Source of the DNA: Candidatus Zixiibacteriota bacterium
Lineage (GTDB): Bacteria > Zixibacteria > MSB-5A5 > GN15 > FEB-12
Reading direction: 5' to 3'
Assembly: GCA_035380245.1 (NCBI GenBank)
Contig: DAOSXA010000001.1
Span: 748,616 to 812,615 of the forward strand
Length of the DNA: 64,000 nucleotides
The notes below the pieces were generated by a model, which saw only the letters and a program-made list of their open reading frames with translations, was not told where the DNA came from and did not search any database. The translations under genes were made by a program, and so were the position numbers. Positions 63,982-64,000 of the stretch are shown here, piece by piece. Within the stretch, counting starts at the first letter, position 1, and each line of letters opens with the position of its first letter.

Positions 63982-64000
63982 TCAATCTTCTCTTGTGTTG

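Larger units (their letters stand above)
63532..64000. other. Gene-free right end with palindromes and a short open stretch
   Basis: Upstream of hsdM. On the minus strand a 33-codon open stretch (about 63536-63640) ends in TLVVTLDDLMK and a stop six bases before the hsdM ATG. It reads like protein but has no ATG start, so it is a remnant or a leader with an unusual start. No promoter was identified. The far end holds two hairpin repeats. Confidence 0.4.

Noticed and set aside
63525..63985. Overlapping ORFs of 109-127 codons at the right edge
   Set aside because: They overlap hsdM or palindromic repeats, have low-quality composition and no ribosome sites.

Overview
The window looks like a chromosomal piece of a Gram-negative, FCB-type bacterium, with candidate phylum Zixibacteria or a close relative as my best guess. 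This is inference from protein style. There are several large secreted proteins ending in a FlgD/Por-type sorting domain (NYPNPFNP...YNxxGQ...KKMxLxK) or in dockerin repeats of the form DxNxSGxGPDIxDLVYLV. There are also an OmpA-type outer-membrane protein and a multiheme cytochrome. No rRNA, tRNA, CRISPR array, integrase or transposase was seen.

Layout. (1) 0-13.5 kb is housekeeping and envelope: a tetraheme cytochrome c; a tight minus-strand run of diguanylate cyclase, nagZ, anmK, SpoIID/LytB-like protein, OmpA/TSP3 protein and a 2H phosphoesterase, which reads as a peptidoglycan turnover and recycling unit; a bactofilin-like membrane protein; and a GH35-like glycosidase overlapping gamma-glutamyltransferase. 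(2) 13.9-38.8 kb is a minus-strand block of seven secreted proteins built from cohesin-like, dockerin, Ig/cadherin-like, PKD, subtilase and C-terminal sorting modules. It includes a 3,216-residue protein with 33 Ig-like repeats, 23 of them nearly identical. Two proteins carry cohesin-like modules, an internal dockerin and a sorting domain (scaffold-like). Four others end in a bare dockerin (client-like). Several of these genes have good sigma-70 promoters and strong intrinsic terminators, and at least two have leaders of 300-400 nt. (3) 39.4-52.3 kb holds two HDOD signalling proteins, a Ktr/Trk potassium channel pair, an M1-fold peptidase that has lost its zinc site, an ATPase, the redox repressor Rex behind a consensus promoter and operator, and TPR, coiled-coil, PEGA and DUF4846 envelope proteins. 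(4) 52.4-55.2 kb holds an 18-residue membrane peptide, an exopolysaccharide initiating sugar transferase, and a HisC-like aminotransferase that lacks the PLP lysine. The aminotransferase gene is preceded by a textbook sigma-54 promoter and an upstream inverted repeat. (5) 55.75-63.5 kb is a type I restriction-modification operon (hsdM, winged-helix protein, hsdS, Shedu-type nuclease, hsdR). Both sides contain hairpin-rich palindromic repeats, including a 21-bp element present once on each side in inverted orientation.

The observations most worth following are the cohesin/dockerin/sorting-domain gene block with its mosaic repeat giant, the Shedu nuclease and winged-helix gene embedded in a type I RM operon, and the two apparent pseudoenzymes. 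The lysine-less aminotransferase has its own sigma-54 control region.
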